Source: Chloroflexota bacterium
GTDB taxonomy: Bacteria > Chloroflexota > Limnocylindria > P2-11E
Assembly: GCA_016875795.1 (NCBI GenBank)
Contig: VGOU01000005.1
Coordinates: forward strand, 1-36,679
Reading direction: 5' to 3'
Length of the DNA: 36,679 nucleotides
Shown piece after piece: positions 1-9,375 of this stretch; positions within the stretch are counted from its first letter, which is position 1; each line of letters begins with the position of its first letter. The position numbers were made by a program, and so were the translations under genes. The notes under the pieces are model-generated. The model worked only from the letters and a program-made list of their open reading frames with translations. It was not told the origin of the DNA and made no database searches.

Positions 1-114
1 GACAGCATCCTGCCGAGCGGGTCGTTCGCGGGTGCACCCGAAGAGGCGCTCGACCGCGCTGCCGGCGCCTATCTCAACGGCCCCACGGCATGGGATCCAT
101 CACCGACGAACTGA
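1..114 (+). CDS. C-terminal end of a truncated CDS of unknown function (runs off left edge)
   Basis: Frame 1 is open from base 1 to TGA at 112-114: DSILPSGSFAGAPEEALDRAAGAYLNGPTAWDPSPTN*. Too short to assign. Confidence 0.4.
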   Translation, partial: DSILPSGSFAGAPEEALDRAAGAYLNGPTAWDPSPTN

Positions 115-126
115 CGGACACGTGTA

Positions 127-1380
127 CTAGCAGCGCAGCGCGAGCACGGGGACGCGCATCTCGTCGGGGGTCATGCCGCCGTGCGCGCCGCGGTGCTGGA
201 CCGTCTGGCCGTCGACCCGAACGAGCGACGCGGCGCGCGGACCGCGCAGCATGGCGCACAGCTCGCCCACCCTGCGGCGCGCGGCGCTCGCGTCGCCGAC
301 GCCGAAGAGGCCCGCGGCGATCGCCTCCTCGCGGTCGAAGAAGGTGAACGCGCCCGGCCAGCGCGCCTCGATGCGGGCGCGCACCGCGTCCGGGCGGTCC
401 GTGTGCAGGAACGCGAGCCGCGGCTCGCCGGCGATCGGGTGCGTGAGCAGCGCGCGCAGCTCGGCGTCGCCCTCGAGGTCGATGAGGTGCGCCGGGTCGA
501 CCTCGGCGTGGCCGTGGTCGGCCGTGACGAGGACGAGCGTGTCGCCGCGGCCGCGGCCGGTGAGCCCGTGCTCGAGCGCGCGGTCGAAGAGCGCGGCCTC
601 GAGCCCGTGCTCCGCGCTCCGCGGGCCGTACCAGTGCGCGGCGGTGTCGATGCCCGCCCAATACGCGTACACGTAGGCGAGCGCGTCGCCCCACGGCCGC
701 ATCTCGAGGGCCTGGCGCAGGCGGACGCCGAGCGTGCTCGGAAGGAGGTACCCCTGGAACGCCGCTTCCGCCGCGTGCATCCGCGTCATCGCCTCGTTCC
801 GGAAGACCTCGGGCTCGATGACGTAGGTGCGCGCGCCGGCGGCGGCGAGCCGCGCGTGGATCGACCGGACGAGCCGGAAGCGCGTGGGATCGACGGCGGG
901 ATCGCCGAAGTACGAGCCGCGGCGATGCTTCGCCGGCCCCCAGCGCAGCATCTGCGTCAGCTCACCGAACTCCTCGAGCCAGCAGAAGTACGCGAGGTTG
1001 CCGTGCTCCTGTGGTGTGCGCCCCGTGTTCAGCGTCGTGATCGCCGCGGTCGTGGTGCTCGGGAAGACGGATGTCACCTCAAGGAGCTGCGCCCCGTCCC
1101 GCGCGCGGGCGCGCGAGACGAGGGATGACAGGAAGGGCGTGGTGCCGTGCGCGCACAGCCGCTCGAGCTGGCCCCAGCCGAGGCCGTCGGCGAGGACGAG
1201 CACGACCTGCCGGACGCCGTCGGCGAGCGCGGGGTCGAGGTCCGCGAGCGGCGGCAGGTCGCCCTCCTCACTCGCACCGAGCGCGGCGAGGACCGTCGCG
1301 GGGACGTTCGCCAGACCGTGGCCGCCGTGGTCGGGCGGCATCCAGCCGTCCGCGGCGAGGCGATCGCGCAGACCACCCAC
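127..1380 (-). CDS. Alkaline phosphatase superfamily protein (type I phosphodiesterase / nucleotide pyrophosphatase-like)
   Basis: VVLVLADGLGWGQLERL, then FPSTTTAAITTLNTGRTPQEHG (Thr nucleophile region) and LVTADHGHAEVD metal-binding motif. Confidence 0.85.
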   Translation of the reverse strand: MGGLRDRLAADGWMPPDHGGHGLANVPATVLAALGASEEGDLPPLADLDPALADGVRQVVLVLADGLGWGQLERLCAHGTTPFLSSLVSRARARDGAQLLEVTSVFPSTTTAAITTLNTGRTPQEHGNLAYFCWLEEFGELTQMLRWGPAKHRRGSYFGDPAVDPTRFRLVRSIHARLAAAGARTYVIEPEVFRNEAMTRMHAAEAAFQGYLLPSTLGVRLRQALEMRPWGDALAYVYAYWAGIDTAAHWYGPRSAEHGLEAALFDRALEHGLTGRGRGDTLVLVTADHGHAEVDPAHLIDLEGDAELRALLTHPIAGEPRLAFLHTDRPDAVRARIEARWPGAFTFFDREEAIAAGLFGVGDASAARRRVGELCAMLRGPRAASLVRVDGQTVQHRGAHGGMTPDEMRVPVLALRC

Positions 1381-1404
1381 GCCGCGAGTGTGGCCGGAAG
1401 CGGT

Positions 1405-1692
1405 TCAGGCCGCTCGGCGCTGCGGGCGCTCTTCGGGGGTGAGCGCGCGGACCATGTCGCGCTGGCGCTCGAGCGCGATGCGCCGCGGCCGATGGATCCA
1501 CGACACGAGCGCACCCGCGACCGCACCGATCGCGAGCGCCGCCTCGTTCGGGATCGCGGACCGCAGCACGACCGCGACGACCGACAGGACGAGTGTCGCT
1601 CCGACGACCGCGCCGCCGAGGACCTCGGGGAGCGGCCATCCCGAGTACGCGGCCTCGATGTCGTGCCCGCCGACGTGCCGTACGTCGCTCAT
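1405..1692 (-). CDS. Small membrane protein, about two TM helices, unknown function
   Basis: 95 aa ORF with hydrophobic segments VLGGAVVGATLVLSVVAVVL and AALAIGAVAGALVSWI; overlaps the start of the upstream gene by 4 nt. Confidence 0.6.
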   Translation of the reverse strand: MSDVRHVGGHDIEAAYSGWPLPEVLGGAVVGATLVLSVVAVVLRSAIPNEAALAIGAVAGALVSWIHRPRRIALERQRDMVRALTPEERPQRRAA

Positions 1693-2171
1693 GCCGCTTC
1701 GACCGTCCCTTCTTCGCGGACGCGCCGGGCGCCCGCTTCCTGGAGGATCCGCTGCGCCCGGGCGCGGTCGGCGTGGGGCACGCTGACGGAGGCGAGCCGG
1801 TCGCCCGCGTCCTCGGCGCGCTCATACGTCCCGGCACGGTCGCGCACGAACACGCGCGCGCGCCCGGCCAGCCGGCCGATCGCGGCTCCCGCGAGCGCGA
1901 AGAGCACGAAGCCCATCGCGAGCGCGACGCCGCTCTCCCGCATCTGCGGTCCGCCCATGGCGATGAGCGCTCCGTAGAAGACGGCCGCGGCGATCGGCCC
2001 GACGAGCGCGCCCTGCGGTGAGCGCGACCCGGGCAGCTCACGCGCGTGGCGGGGGTTGCCCGTGATGACCGCCACCTGGTCAGGGCCGTAGCCGGCGCCC
2101 TCGAGCATCCGCACCGCGACGCGTGCGGTGGGCTCGTCCGCGAGCTCGCCGATGACGTTGCTGTCGTCCAC
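1689..2171 (-). CDS. Membrane protein with N-terminal stress-protein-like domain
   Basis: 160 aa; IGELADEPTARVAVRMLEGAGYGPDQVAVITGN followed by two TM segments; coupled to 1405-1692. Confidence 0.65.
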   Translation of the reverse strand: MDDSNVIGELADEPTARVAVRMLEGAGYGPDQVAVITGNPRHARELPGSRSPQGALVGPIAAAVFYGALIAMGGPQMRESGVALAMGFVLFALAGAAIGRLAGRARVFVRDRAGTYERAEDAGDRLASVSVPHADRARAQRILQEAGARRVREEGTVEAA

Positions 2172-2199
2172 GCCGCCGGTACGCGCAGGATCCGTGCCG

Positions 2200-3984
2200 T
2201 CAGTGGCGGACGTGCCTGCCCTTCGCTCGAACGAGCTCCCGCTCGAGCGTCGCGGGGTCGCCGAGGGGCGCTGAACAGGCCGTGCCCACGCAGACGTACG
2301 CGCCGACGGCCGGGGGGAAGCCCAGCCGCTCGAGCCGCGCGCCGTCGGCGGGATCCACGCGGTGGAGCGACAGCGCCGGGTCGGTCGCCGCGCGGGCCAC
2401 CGTCCAGAGCGCTCCCGCGCGCGCGTCCTCGCGCGGGCCGACGACGGAGATGACGAGCGGCTCGGTGAGCGCGCGCGCCACCGCGCCGGCGTACGCCGCG
2501 GCGAACTGGCCCCACCGGCGGTACTCGCCGGCGAACCCCTCGAGCGCGCGGACCGCGCTCTCGCGCCAGGTGCCGTCGCCGGTGAGCGCCGCGAGGCGGA
2601 GGAGCGCGTCGGCCGCGACGGCGCCGTCCTCGATCGCCTTCTCGCGCTTCGTCACGCGTCCGAGCTCTTCGCGCTCCGGCGGGGCGTCCCAGAACCCGCC
2701 GCGCTCCCGGTCCTCGAGGCGGTCACGGAGATGCTTCGCGAGCTCGACGGCGAAGTCGAGGCTGCTCGGATGCAGGCCGGTCTCATAGGAGTCGAGCACG
2801 GTCGTGAGGTACGCCGCGACATCCGTCAGGAGGTCGGCGACCTGCGGGCCCTTGCCCGCGTCGAAGTGGAAGACCGCGCGCGGGTCGCGACGGTGCAGGC
2901 GCGTCGCGATGGTGCGTCCGACGTCGTGGCCGCGCGCCTCGAGACGGGGGTCGCGGAGCGCTCGCGACGCGGCCTCGTACGCCGACGCGGCCAGCGCGTT
3001 CCAGCTCGTGTAGATGCGGCGGTCGACGAACGGCGTGTCGTGCTTCGCGCGCTCCGCCGCGTCGAGCGTGTAGTAGTGCTCGTCGGCGTCCTGCGAGCCG
3101 GCGAACGCCTTCGCCTCCTCCGTCCACAGCACCGCGTCCATCCAGCGGATGACGTCGCGCGCGATGCGGTCGTAGCCCGCGTCCGGGAGCAGGCGGAGCG
3201 CGTCGGCGTAGATCGCGAGCAGCTCGGCGTTGTCCTCGAGCATCTTCTCGTAGTGGGGGATCTGCCACTGCCGCGTCGTCGAGTACCGGAAGAAGCCGCC
3301 CTCGACGTGGTCGTACATCCCGCCGGCGGCCATCGAGCCGAGGGTCTTGTGGAGCATCGTCGCGACGTCGGGGTACGCGTAGCGCGCGAAGTCGTCGAGC
3401 AGGAAGCGCAGGAGCTTCGGCTGGGGGAACTTCGGCTCGCGTCCGAATCCGCCGTACTGCGGGTCGTATTGCCCGCGGATGAGCGAGCCGACCTGGTCGA
3501 CGATGTCCCAGCTGAGCGCGCCACGTTCGTCCGCGGCCGCCCCTTCCTTCGATCGCGCCTCCGCGATCCGCTGCGCGAGCTCGTCCTTCTGATCCTTCCA
3601 CAGGTCGGCGACCTCGCTCAGGTAGGAGCGCATGACCTGGGGTGGGACGTACGTGCCGCCGTGGAGGATCTCGCCGTCGGGGGTGAGGAAGGCCGTCGTC
3701 GGCCAGCCGCCCATGTTGTAGCGGCGGTTCACGTCCGGGCGCTGGTCGTTGTCGACGCGGACGGGGATGTAGCGCTCGTTCGTCATCCGGATGACCTCGG
3801 CGTCGCTGTACGAGGTCTCGTCCATCACATGGCACCAGTGGCACCAGACCGCGCTGATCGCCAGGAGGATCGGCCGGTCCTGCTCACGGGCCTCGCGGAA
3901 CGCGTCGGGACCCCACTCGCGCCAGCGGATCTCGCGGGCCCGGTTCGGCCGCGGCGAGAAGTGGAACGGATCGTGCGTGGCCAT
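2200..3984 (-). CDS. DUF255 / YyaL-type thioredoxin-domain protein
   Basis: MATHDPFHFSPRPNRAREIRWREWGPDAFREAREQDRPILLAISAVWCHWCHVMDETSYSD, the WCHWCHVM thioredoxin-like motif; GGWPTTAFLTPDGEILHGGTYVPP. Start placed at the internal ATG (3984). Confidence 0.9.
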   Translation of the reverse strand: MATHDPFHFSPRPNRAREIRWREWGPDAFREAREQDRPILLAISAVWCHWCHVMDETSYSDAEVIRMTNERYIPVRVDNDQRPDVNRRYNMGGWPTTAFLTPDGEILHGGTYVPPQVMRSYLSEVADLWKDQKDELAQRIAEARSKEGAAADERGALSWDIVDQVGSLIRGQYDPQYGGFGREPKFPQPKLLRFLLDDFARYAYPDVATMLHKTLGSMAAGGMYDHVEGGFFRYSTTRQWQIPHYEKMLEDNAELLAIYADALRLLPDAGYDRIARDVIRWMDAVLWTEEAKAFAGSQDADEHYYTLDAAERAKHDTPFVDRRIYTSWNALAASAYEAASRALRDPRLEARGHDVGRTIATRLHRRDPRAVFHFDAGKGPQVADLLTDVAAYLTTVLDSYETGLHPSSLDFAVELAKHLRDRLEDRERGGFWDAPPEREELGRVTKREKAIEDGAVAADALLRLAALTGDGTWRESAVRALEGFAGEYRRWGQFAAAYAGAVARALTEPLVISVVGPREDARAGALWTVARAATDPALSLHRVDPADGARLERLGFPPAVGAYVCVGTACSAPLGDPATLERELVRAKGRHVRH

Positions 3985-4030
3985 GTCGTCAGGTAGCATC
4001 GTAGGAAGACACCCGCGCGGAGGTAGCGAC

Positions 4031-4411
4031 TTGGCCATCGAGCAGCAGGCCCTCGTCAGCATGACGAGCAAGGCCTCGGACAAGCTGAGGGAGATCATCG
4101 AGAAGCAGGGCCGCCCCGACCTCGCCCTGCGGGTCTACGTCACCCCGGGCGGGTGCTCCGGCTTCTCGTACGGCATGACCTTCGCCGAGGGCACGGAGGA
4201 GGGCGATCAGGTCGTCGAGCAGCAGGGGGTGCGCATCGTCGTCGATCCGATGAGCGCCATGTACCTGAAGGGGTCGGAGATCGACTTCGTCGACGCCCTG
4301 ATGGGCGGCGGCTTCGCGCTCCGCAACCCGAACGCGACGTCAACCTGCGGCTGCGGCCAGTCCTTCAAGACGGCCGACCAGCAGGGCACCGCGAAGGCCT
4401 GCAAGCACTAG
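4031..4411 (+). CDS. Iron-sulfur cluster assembly accessory protein (HesB/IscA/ErpA family)
   Basis: TPGGCSGFSYGM ... TSTCGCGQSF conserved Cys pattern; TTG start at 4031 preceded by GGAGGT. Confidence 0.9.
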   Translation: MAIEQQALVSMTSKASDKLREIIEKQGRPDLALRVYVTPGGCSGFSYGMTFAEGTEEGDQVVEQQGVRIVVDPMSAMYLKGSEIDFVDALMGGGFALRNPNATSTCGCGQSFKTADQQGTAKACKH

Positions 4412-4842
4412 CGCGACCGCGTCGTTCGTGCTGAAGGGCGCCGCGGAGACGCGGCGCCCTTCTTCTCCTCGAGGGTGACGTCCGCCGCGGTCGGCATCTC
4501 CACGGTGCTCGCGCTCGGCGGCGTGGCCCTCCCCGATGACGCGGCCTCGTACGCCGCCGGCACGAGGCCCGCGACGAAGCGCACGTCGTCGTCCGAGACG
4601 AGGTGGAGCCATCCGCTCTCGCGATCGAACGTGGGGCGGCCCTCGAACGAGGCGCGCTCCCGGTCACCGAGCCACGGCCGGACGCGCAGCACTCCCGCGC
4701 GCTCCTCGAACTGACCGAGCGCGCGTCCGTCGACGGGGAACGCGCGGCCGGACACGGTCCTCCGCTCCCGCACGTCGCTGCCCGCCGCGACGAACGCCTC
4801 GCGCAGCGTGTTCTCGATGGACACCAGGCCGGCTCGCTCCAC
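4408..4842 (-). CDS. Hypothetical protein
   Basis: ORF with plausible composition (VERAGLVSIENTLREAFVAAGSDVRERRTVSGRAFPVDGRALGQFEERAGV...), convergent with the IscA-like gene. GTG start at 4842 chosen; the ORF-track ATG at 4881 overlaps the divergent gene. Confidence 0.5.
   Translation of the reverse strand: MERAGLVSIENTLREAFVAAGSDVRERRTVSGRAFPVDGRALGQFEERAGVLRVRPWLGDRERASFEGRPTFDRESGWLHLVSDDDVRFVAGLVPAAYEAASSGRATPPSASTVEMPTAADVTLEEKKGAASPRRPSARTTRSR
4434..4461 (+). terminator. Rho-independent-type hairpin downstream of the IscA-like gene
   Basis: Perfect 12-bp stem AAGGGCGCCGCG-gaga-CGCGGCGCCCTT followed by a pyrimidine-rich tail CTTCTCC. Confidence 0.7.
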
Positions 4843-4867
4843 CGCTGCCGAGGATAGCCTTGGCCCC

Positions 4868-5331
<464 letters not shown>

Positions 5332-5335
<4 letters not shown>

Positions 5336-7689
5336 GCGAACTCAGCGTCGTCGGGCGGCGGACCCCGAAGGTGAACGTGTGGGGACACCTCACCGGCACC
5401 GTGCGCTACGCGGACGACATCGCGCTCCCGCGAATGCTGTACGGGCGGCTCCTGCGGTCGACCCAGACGCATGCGCGGATCAGGCGCATCGACACGTCGC
5501 GCGCGCTCGCGCATCCCGGTGTCGTCGCCGTCTGCACCGGCGCGGACATGCCCGAGAAGATGGGGATCATGCCATCCACCCAGGACGAGACCGCGCTCGC
5601 CGTCGGCAAGGTGCGGTACGTCGGCGAGCCTGTCGCGGCGGTAGCGGCGGTCGACGAGGACACGGCCTACGAGGCCCTCGCCCTCATCGACGTCGAGTAC
5701 GAGCCGCTCGAGCCGATCCTCACGATCGAGGACGCGCTCGCGCGCGAGGACGTGCGCGTCCACGAGGACTCCGGCCGCCCGGCGAACGTGTTCAAGGAGG
5801 TCCACCTCGAGTTCGGGGACGTCGACGGCGGATTCGCTCAGGCGGTCCACGTGGAGGACGGCTGGTACTTCTTCGAGGGGAACACGCACGCGCCGCTCGA
5901 GACGCACGCGAGCGTCGCCTCCTGCGACGGCGACGGGAAGCTCACGCTCTGGACGAGCACGCAGGTACCCCACTACCTGCACCGCGAGCTCGAGAAGGTC
6001 CTCGGCCTCGCGCGGTCGCGCATCCGCGTCATCGCCACTCCGAACGGGGGCGCGTTCGGCGGGAAGAGCGACCCCTTCGCACACGAGTTCGCGGCGTGCT
6101 GGCTCTCCATGCGCACGAAGCGCCCCGTGAAGTTCACGCTCGACCGCGAGGAGGTCTTCTACGCGCACCGCGGGCGGCACCCGGTCCTCATGCGGCTGCG
6201 CTGCGGCGTGCGGAAGGACGGCGAGCTCACGGCCGTGCACTTCCAGAGCTACCTCGACGGCGGCGCGTACGCGTCGTACGGCATCGCGACCACCTACTAC
6301 ACGGGCGCGCTCATGACCGTCACGTACCGGCTGCCCGCGTACAAGTTCGACGGCGTCCGCGTGTACACGAACAAGCCGCCGTGCGGGCCGAAGCGCGGCC
6401 ACGGCACCACGCAGCCGCGCTACGCGTTCGAGTGCCACCTCGACAAGATCGCCGAGCGGCTCGGCCTCGACCCCATCGCGTACCGGCAGCGCATCCTGCA
6501 GCCGCCGAACAGCCGGACCGTCAACGGGCTGCGCATCACGTCGATGGGCCTCGGCGAGTGCCTCGAGCAGGTGAAGCGCGCGACGCGCTTCAGCGAGCGG
6601 CACGGTCGGCTGCCTCGCGGCAAGGGCGTCGGCGCCGCGGGGAGCGCGTACATCAGCGGCGCGGGCCTCCCCATCTACTGGAACGAGATGCCCCACTCCG
6701 GCGCGGCCGTGAAGATCGACCGCGGCGGCGGCGTCACCGTGTACTGCGGCACCGCGGAGATCGGCCAGGGCTCCGATCACGTCCTCGCGACCGTCACGGC
6801 CGAGCAGCTCGGCGTGCTCCCCGAGGACGTCCACGTCGTCTCGGGGGACACCTCGCTCGCGCCGGTCGACCTCGGCTCGTATTCGAGCCGCGTGACGTTC
6901 ATGGCGGGCAACGCCGTGCGCGAAGCGGCCGGCCGCCTGCGCGCGCTCGTCGCGAGCGCGGCCGCGGAGAAGCTCGGCGTCCCGGCCGACCGGATCGCCC
7001 TCGCCCTCGGCCGCGTGTACGACCTCGCCGATCCGGCGAAGGCGATGTCGTTCGCGGAGGCCGCGGTCCTCGCCGAGGCGGCGAACGGGACGCTCGTCGC
7101 GGTCGGCTCGTACACGCCGCCGAAGGGGATCGGCGGCGACTTCAAGGGTGCGGGGGTCGGGCCGACACCCGCCTACTCGTACCAGGCCGCGGTCGCGGAG
7201 GTGAGCGTCGACCTCGACACGGGGGTCGTCACGGTGGACCGGATCACGAGCGCGCACGACTGCGGCCGCGCGCTCAACCCGCCGAGCGTCGAGGGGCAGA
7301 TCGAAGGCTCCGCGTACATGGGATACGGCGAGGCCATCGGAGAGGAGCAGGTCTTCCGCGGAGGCCTCCACAAGAAGCCGTCGCTCCTGGACTACAAGCT
7401 CCCCACCTCGCTCGACACGCCCGAGATGCGCGCGATCGTCGTGGAGTCCATCGATGCCGAGGGGCCGTTCGGCGCGAAGGAGGCGGGCGAGGGGCCGCTC
7501 AACCCGATCATTCCGGCGATCGCGAACGCGGTCTACGACGCCATCGGTGTGCGCTTCGACGAGACGCCGATCACTCCGGCGAAGGTCCTCGACGCGCTGA
7601 GCCGGAACAGGGCGCGCGTCGGGCCCGATGGCCTCGCCTCGCTGAAGGACCCGAAGGCGGCGCTGCGCCGGCTGCAGGCGGCCCGCTGA
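5332..7689 (+). CDS. hcrA-like: Molybdopterin-binding large subunit of system 1, closest by eye to 4-hydroxybenzoyl-CoA reductase alpha
   Basis: NGGAFGGKSDPFAHEFA, DREEVFYAHRGRHPVLMRL, VRVYTNKPPCGPKRGHGTTQPRYAFECHLDKIAERLGLDP, VNGLRITSMGLGECLEQV; catalytic-Glu region GPFGAKEAGEGPL. GTGA overlap with the preceding stop. Confidence 0.9.
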
Positions 7690-8714
7690 TGCTGCGCCTC
7701 CCGCGCTTCCGGATGGAGATCCCGGCGACCGCGCCCGAGGCCGCGGCCATGCTGCGCGCGCTCGGCGCGCACGAGGAGGACCCGGCCACGCTCGGGACGC
7801 CCCGGCTGCACGTCATGGCGGTGGCCGGCGGGACGGACGTCTATCCGAACATGAAGCGCCGCCAGTTCACGCCGGAGACGCTCGTGTCGCTGCGGCGCGC
7901 GCTGTCCGCGGAGATCGGCGTGAACGGCGAGGCGCGCATCGGCGGCGGCGCCACGCTCGCCGCGGTCGCGGAGCACCCCGGGCTGCGCGCGCGCTACCGC
8001 GCCCTCGCGATGGCCGCCGAGCTCGTGAGCACCCCGCAGCTCCGCAACATGGGCACGATCGGCGGGAACCTCTGCCTCGACACGCGCTGCAACTGGTACG
8101 ACGAGTCGCTCTTCTGGCGCACCGCCGAGGGGTACTGCATGAAGACCCACCCGAGCGTCGTGTGCCGCGTCGCGACGTCGAGCCCGCGCTGCCTCGCGGT
8201 CGCGAGCGCGGACACCGTCCCCGCGCTCATCGCCCTCGGGGCGCAGGCGCGGGTGGTGAGCGAGGACGGCGAGCGCCTCGTACCGGTCGCCGACCTCTAC
8301 CGGGACGATGGCATGCGCTATCTCGCGATCCGCGGGGACGAGATCGTCACCGCGGTGCTGCTCCCGAAGGCCGACGGCTGGCGCAGCACCTACCTGAAGC
8401 TCCGTGACCGCGGGTCGTTCGACTTCCCCATCGTCGGCCTCGCCGCCGCCGTGAAGTGGGACGGCGGCCGGGTCGCCGATGCCCGCGTGGCGCTGACGGC
8501 CGTGGCGTCGCGGCCCATCCTCGTCGAGGCCGCCGGCGCCGCGCTCGCCGGTACGGCCCTGGAGGAGGATGCTGTCGCCGCCGCCGCGGAGGCCTGCTTC
8601 AAGGCGGCGAGGCCGATGGACAACACGTCCGGGACGATCGCGCAGCGCAAGCGGACCGTCTCGGTCTTCGCGGGCAGGGCGCTCCGGGAGCTGCGGCAGG
8701 GGGATCCCTCGTAG
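7689..8714 (+). CDS. hcrB-like: FAD subunit of system 1 with HcrB-type [4Fe-4S] loop
   Basis: AVAGGTDVYPNMKRRQFTPETLVSL; MGTIGGNLCLDTRCNWYDESLFWRTAEGYCMKTHPSVVCRVATSSPRCLAVASADTVPALIAL: Cys spacing C-x15-C-x8-C-x8-C, nearly that of HcrB (C-x15-C-x7-C-x8-C). TGATG overlap. Confidence 0.9.
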   Translation: MLRLPRFRMEIPATAPEAAAMLRALGAHEEDPATLGTPRLHVMAVAGGTDVYPNMKRRQFTPETLVSLRRALSAEIGVNGEARIGGGATLAAVAEHPGLRARYRALAMAAELVSTPQLRNMGTIGGNLCLDTRCNWYDESLFWRTAEGYCMKTHPSVVCRVATSSPRCLAVASADTVPALIALGAQARVVSEDGERLVPVADLYRDDGMRYLAIRGDEIVTAVLLPKADGWRSTYLKLRDRGSFDFPIVGLAAAVKWDGGRVADARVALTAVASRPILVEAAGAALAGTALEEDAVAAAAEACFKAARPMDNTSGTIAQRKRTVSVFAGRALRELRQGDPS

Positions 8715-8719
8715 CCGTG

Positions 8720-8777
8720 GATGTGTTTCCGTGTCAGATCGGCACGGAACCGTGCCAACTTGGCACGGAAACACATC
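8720..8777. repeat. 58-nt symmetric nested palindrome between hcrB-like and mocA-like genes
   Basis: Outer arms GATGTGTTTCCGTG (8720-8733) / CACGGAAACACATC (8764-8777), perfect 14 bp; inner GGCACGG-aa-CCGTGCC (8741-8756); two 7-nt spacers (tcagatc / aacttgg). Confidence 0.9.
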
Positions 8778-8799
8778 GGGGGCTCGAGGGGAGATCCCG

Positions 8800-9375
8800 A
8801 TGAAGCCCGTCGGCCTGGTGCCTGCCGCGGGGTTCGCGGAGCGGTTCGGGTCCGACAAGCTGCTCGTCAAGGTCGGTGAGCGGCCGATGATCGAGGCGAC
8901 GGTCCGCTCCCTCCTCGAAGGGGGCGTGGAGAAGGTCGTCGTGGTGGTGCCTCCGCTGGCGGAGGACATCAAGAGCGCGCTCACCCCTGTCAAAGGTGTG
9001 ACCCTCGTCGCGAACGACGCGCGGGAGCGCGGCATGTTCTCCTCCATCCAGGCCGGCGCGCGCGAGGCGGACGGCGACCCGATCCTCGTCCTCCCCGGCG
9101 ACCAGCCGTGGGTGGAGCCCGCGACCGTCGCGGCGCTCCTCGCGCGCTACGCGGAGGCGGAGGCGATCGTCTCGCCGCGCTTCAACGGCAAGCGCGGCCA
9201 TCCGGTCGTCATCCCGGGGAAGTACCGCGGCGAGATCGTGGACGCGAAGGAGGGCGCCACCCTCCACGACATCCTCAAGACGCACGCCGGCGAGAGGGTG
9301 GACATGGACGTCTACGATCGTGGCGTGGTCCGGGACGTCGACGTCCCTGGTGACCTGGGGGAGAAGGCGCCGTGA
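8800..9375 (+). CDS. mocA-like: MobA-like NTP transferase (molybdenum cofactor cytidylyltransferase, MocA-like)
   Basis: VGLVPAAGFAERFGSDKLLVKVGERPMIEATV; VLPGDQPWVEPATVAALL; PRFNGKRGHPVVIPGKYRGEI; gene context with Mo hydroxylases and XdhC. Confidence 0.85.
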   Translation: MKPVGLVPAAGFAERFGSDKLLVKVGERPMIEATVRSLLEGGVEKVVVVVPPLAEDIKSALTPVKGVTLVANDARERGMFSSIQAGAREADGDPILVLPGDQPWVEPATVAALLARYAEAEAIVSPRFNGKRGHPVVIPGKYRGEIVDAKEGATLHDILKTHAGERVDMDVYDRGVVRDVDVPGDLGEKAP

